Of a stretch of DNA of 64,000 bases, positions 61,240-64,000 are shown piece by piece. Each line of letters starts with the position of its first letter. Position 1 is the first letter of the stretch. The stretch covers positions 56,641,355 to 56,705,354 of the forward strand of contig OZ038384.1 of assembly GCA_964036045.1 (NCBI GenBank), written 5' to 3'. The notes beneath the pieces are model-generated. The model did no database searches, had not been told where the DNA came from, and saw nothing but the letters and a program-made list of their open reading frames with translations. A program made the position numbers and the translations under genes. Source of the DNA: Eutreptiella sp. 'Long Island Sound 2002' (Eukaryota > Euglenozoa > Euglenophyceae > Eutreptiales > Eutreptiaceae).

Positions 61240-64000
61240 GTACATGCATGAGGTATGGCGAGGCTTTGGTACATGCATGAGGTATGGCGGGGCATTGGTA
61301 CATGCATGAGTGATGGCGAGGCTTTGGTACATGCATGAGGTATGGCGGCGCATTGGTACATGCATGAGGTATGGCGGGGCTTTGGTACATGCATGAGGGA
61401 TGGCGGGGCTTTGGTACATGCATGAGGTATTGTTGGGCTTTGGTACATGCATGAGGGAAGGCGGGGCTTTGGTACATGCATGACGTATGGCGGGGCGTTG
61501 GCACATGCATGAGGTGTGGCGGGGCATTGGTACATGCATGAGGTATGGCGGGGCTTTGGTACATGCATGAGGTATGGCGGCGCTTTGGTATGTGCATGAG
61601 GTATGGCCGGGCCTTGGTACATGCATGAGGTATGGCGGGGCATTGGTACATGCATGAGGTATGGCGGGGCTTTGGTACATGCATGAGGTATGGCGGGGCC
61701 TTGGTACATGCATGAGGTATGGCGGGGCTTTGGTACATGCATGAGGTATGGCGGGGCATTGGTACATGCATGAGGTATGGCGGGACTTCGGTACATGCAT
61801 GAGGTAGGGCGGAGCCTTGGTACATGCATGAGGTATGGCGGGGCCTTGATACATCCATGAGGGATGGCGGGGCTTCGGTACATGCATGAGGTATGGCGGG
61901 GCCTTGGTACATGCATGAGGTATGGCGGGGCTTTGGTACATGCATGAGGTATGGCGGGGCTTTGGTACATGCATGAGGTATGGCGCGGCTTTGGTACATG
62001 CATGAGGTATGGCGGGGCTTTGGTACATGCATGAGGTATGGCGGGGCTTTGGTACATGCATGAGGTATGGCGGGGCTTCGGTACATGCATGAGGTATGGC
62101 GGGGCCTTGGTACATGCATGAGGGATGGCGGGGCTTTTGTACATGCATGAGGTATGGTTGGGCTTTGGTACATGCCTGAGGGAAGGCGGGGCTTTGGTAC
62201 ATGCATGACGGATGGCGGGGCGTTGGCACATGCATGAGGGAAGGCGGAGCCTTGGTACATGCATGAGGTATGGCGGGGCCTTGATACATGCATGAGGGAT
62301 GGCGGGGCTTCGGTACATGCATGAGGTATGGCGGGGCTTTGGTACATGCATGGGGTATGGCGGGGCCTTGGTACATGCATGAGGTATGGCGGGGCATTGG
62401 TACATGCATGAGGTTTGGCGGGGCTTTGGTTCATGCATGAGGTGTGGCGGGGCTTTCGTACATGCATGAGGTATGGTGGGGCCTCGGTACATGCATGAGG
62501 GAAGGCGGGGCTTCGGTACATGCATGAGGTATGGCGGGGCTTCGTTACATGCATGATGTATGGCGGGTCTTTGGTACATGCATGAGGTATGGCGGGGCTT
62601 TGGTACATGCATGGGGTATGGCCGGACTTTGGTACATGCATGAGGTATGGCGGGGCATTGGTACATGCATGAGGTATGGCGGGGCTTTCGTACATGCATG
62701 AGGTATGGCGGGGCATTGGTACATGCATGAGGTATGGCGGGGCTTTGGTACATGCATGAGGTATGGCAGGGCTTCGGTACATGCATGAGGTATGGCCGGG
62801 CTTTGGTACATGCATGAGGTATGGCGGGGACTTGGTACATGCATGAGGTATGGCGGGGCATTGGTACATGCATGAGGTATGGCGGGTCTTTGGTACATGC
62901 ATGAGGTATGGCGGGGCCTTGGTACATGCATGAGGTACGGCGGGGCTTTGGTACATGCATGAGGTATGGCGGGGCATTGGTACATGCATGAGGTATGGCG
63001 GGGCTTTGGTACATGCATGAGGTAGGGCGGGGCTTTGGTACATGCATGAGGTATGGCGGGGCCTTGGTACATGCACGAGGTATGGCGGGGCTTCGGTACA
63101 TGCATGAGGTATGGCGGGGCTTTGGTACATGCATGAGGGATGGCGGGGCTTTGGTACATGCATGAGGTATGGCGGGGCTTTGGTACATGCATGAGGGATG
63201 GCGGGGCTTTGGTACATGCATGAGGGAAGGCGGGGCATTGGTACATGCATGAGGTATGGCAGGGCTTCGCTACATGCATGAGGAATGGCGGGGCTTTGGC
63301 CCATGCATGAGGTATGGCGGGACTTCGGTACATGCATGAGGTAGGGCGCAGCCTTGGTACATGCATGAGGTCTGGCGGGGCTTTGGTACATGCATGAGGG
63401 ATGGCGGGGCTTCGGTACATGCATGACGTATGGCGAGGCTTTGGTACATGCATGAGGTATGGCGGGGCATTGGTACATGCATGAGTGATGGCGAGGCTTT
63501 GGTACATGCATGAGGTATGGCGGGGCATTGGTACATGCATGAGGTATGGCGGGGCTTTGGTACATGCATGAGGGATGGCGGGGCTTTGGTACATGCATGA
63601 GGTATTATTGGGCTTTGGTACATGCATGAGGGAAGGCGGGGCTTTGGTACATGCATGACGTATGGCGGGGCGTTGGCACATGCATGAGGTATGGCGGGGC
63701 ATTGGTACATGCAGGAGGTATGGCGGGGCATTGGTACATGCATGAGGTATGGCGGCGCTTTGGTATGTGCATGAGGTATGGCCGGGCCTTGGTACATGCA
63801 TGAGGTATGGCGGGGCATTGGTACATGCAGGAGGTATGGCGGGGCTTTGGTACATGCATGAGGTATGGCGGGGCCTTGGTACATGCATGAGGTATGGCGG
63901 GGCTTTGGTACATGCATGAGGTATCGCGGGGCATTAGTACATGCATGAGGTATGGCGGGACTTCGGTACATGCATGAGGTAGGGCGGAGCCTTGGTACAT
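61240..64000. repeat. 75-unit (2,175-bp) spaced duplication running to the window end
   Basis: The run 61,24x-61,803 recurs at 63,41x-63,978 with offset 2,175 bp. Marks are GAGTGATGGCGAGG (61311/63486), a TTGTTGGGC or TTATTGGGC unit, GACGTATGG followed by GTTGGCACATG, GGTATGTGC, and GGTAGGGCGG (61803/63978). The sequence between is mixed. The block continues past the right edge. Confidence 0.85.

Larger units (their letters stand above)
1..64000. repeat. 29-bp tandem repeat array filling the window (minisatellite/satellite DNA)
   Basis: The entire window is head-to-tail copies of one 29-bp unit, all in the same orientation. With the unit starting at GGTAC, bases 1-13 (GGTACATGCATGA) and 19-26 (GGCGGGGC) are strongly conserved. 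Bases 14-18 and 27-29 carry most of the variation. The consensus has 12 G, 4 C, 5 A and 8 T, so it is about 55% GC with a strong G excess on the plus strand, and it has one CpG (two when the end is TTC). Complete units run from 3 to 63,993: 2,207 units, net 12 bp short of perfect 29-bp register. No stretch of non-repeat sequence as long as one unit was seen, so no gene, RNA gene, transposon or promoter is annotated anywhere. Both edges lie outside the window. Arrays of this size with nested higher-order blocks are typical of eukaryotic satellite DNA; that assignment is inference, and no known satellite family was recognised. Confidence 0.98.
30921..64000. repeat. Domain G-J marker: GGGACTTCGG / GGTAGGGCGG / CCTTGATAC cassette, about 30 copies
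   Basis: Three consecutive variant units recur: one ending GGGACTTCGG, one with GGTAGGGCGGAGCC, and often one followed by GATACATG. GGTAGGGCGG starts at 30921, 33241, 35967, 37069, 37765, 42434, 45102, 51250, 51568, 53308, 53627, 55047, 56640, 60672, 61165, 61803 and 63978, among others. The 47886 copy reads GGTAGGGAGG and the 57626 copy follows GGGAGTTCGG. Every spacing checked is a whole number of units after correction for 28- and 30-bp units, for example 2,726, 696, 2,668, 319, 116, 493 and 638 bp. The cassette was not seen before 30.9 kb. Confidence 0.9.

Noticed and set aside
1-64000. CRISPR array (29-bp repeat length is typical of CRISPR repeats)
   Set aside because: There are no spacers: repeats are directly abutted, degenerate and continue for 64 kb, with no cas genes or leader.
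1-64000. A real repeat protein such as a mucin, collagen-like or zinc-finger-like Cys/His protein
   Set aside because: The Cys and His in the conceptual minus-strand product sit where CATGCATG falls in the three frames. Spacing is fixed by the DNA unit, not by a fold, and all frames give it equally.
1-64000. Telomere or rDNA spacer repeat
   Set aside because: The unit does not resemble known telomere repeats (short T/G units), and no rRNA, promoter or terminator sequence occurs in the window, so there is no support for an rDNA spacer.
1-64000. tRNA, rRNA, riboswitch, terminator or bacterial promoter
   Set aside because: Nothing outside the 29-bp unit exists in the window, and the unit holds no such element.

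Overview
The whole 64-kb window is one uninterrupted tandem array of a 29-bp, G-rich repeat unit (a minisatellite or short-unit satellite). I found no unique sequence, gene, RNA gene, transposon or CRISPR array. The unit starts with GGTACATGCATGA (bases 1-13), passes through a variable stretch (14-18, usually GGTAT), then a conserved GGCGGGGC (19-26), and ends with a second variable stretch (27-29, TTT, CTT, TTC or ATT). Unit starts run from position 3 to 63,994. That distance is 2,207 periods of 29 bp minus 12 bp. Sixteen odd-length units seen by eye (two of 25 bp, nine of 28 bp, five of 30 bp) add up to exactly -12, so the register is accounted for from end to end.

The array is built hierarchically. 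Single units differ at a few positions, and the order of variants is itself repeated in blocks whose spacings are whole numbers of units: 5, 9, 10, 15, 17, 24, 35, 38, 48, 72, 75, 92, 93, 94, 102, 105 and 117 units. Layout: 1-3,950 mixed units with little visible block structure; 3,950-16,260 a domain marked by a 'GATCTTCGCAC' cassette with a recurring 48-unit (about 1.39-kb) spacing and a tandem 3.4-kb block at 8.4-15.46 kb; 15.5-18.6 kb 46- and 15-unit duplications; 18.6-26.1 kb a 2.7-3.0-kb block in two and a half copies; 26-31 kb mixed, with a 38-unit repeat; 30.9 kb to the end a domain marked by a 'GGTAGGGCGG' cassette, with blocks of 2.09/2.73 kb (31.7-36.55), 696 bp (36.8-38.2), 2.67 kb (40.9-46.2), 1.015 kb (45.2-47.3), 2.38 kb (49.65-54.45), 666 bp (54.6-55.95), 493 bp (54.1-61.2) and 2.18 kb (61.2-64.0).

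Long open frames cover the minus strand (up to 2,486 codons), but they follow from the repeat. The consensus has no minus-strand stop, and because 29 is not a multiple of 3 all three minus frames spell the same 29-residue period. I do not call any of them genes.

The organism cannot be named from this sequence. Megabase-style tandem arrays with higher-order structure point to a eukaryotic chromosome (satellite, subtelomeric, pericentromeric or expanded intronic/intergenic minisatellite). Neither array edge is in the window, so its chromosomal context is unknown. Block boundaries below were read by eye and are good to about one or two units unless stated.
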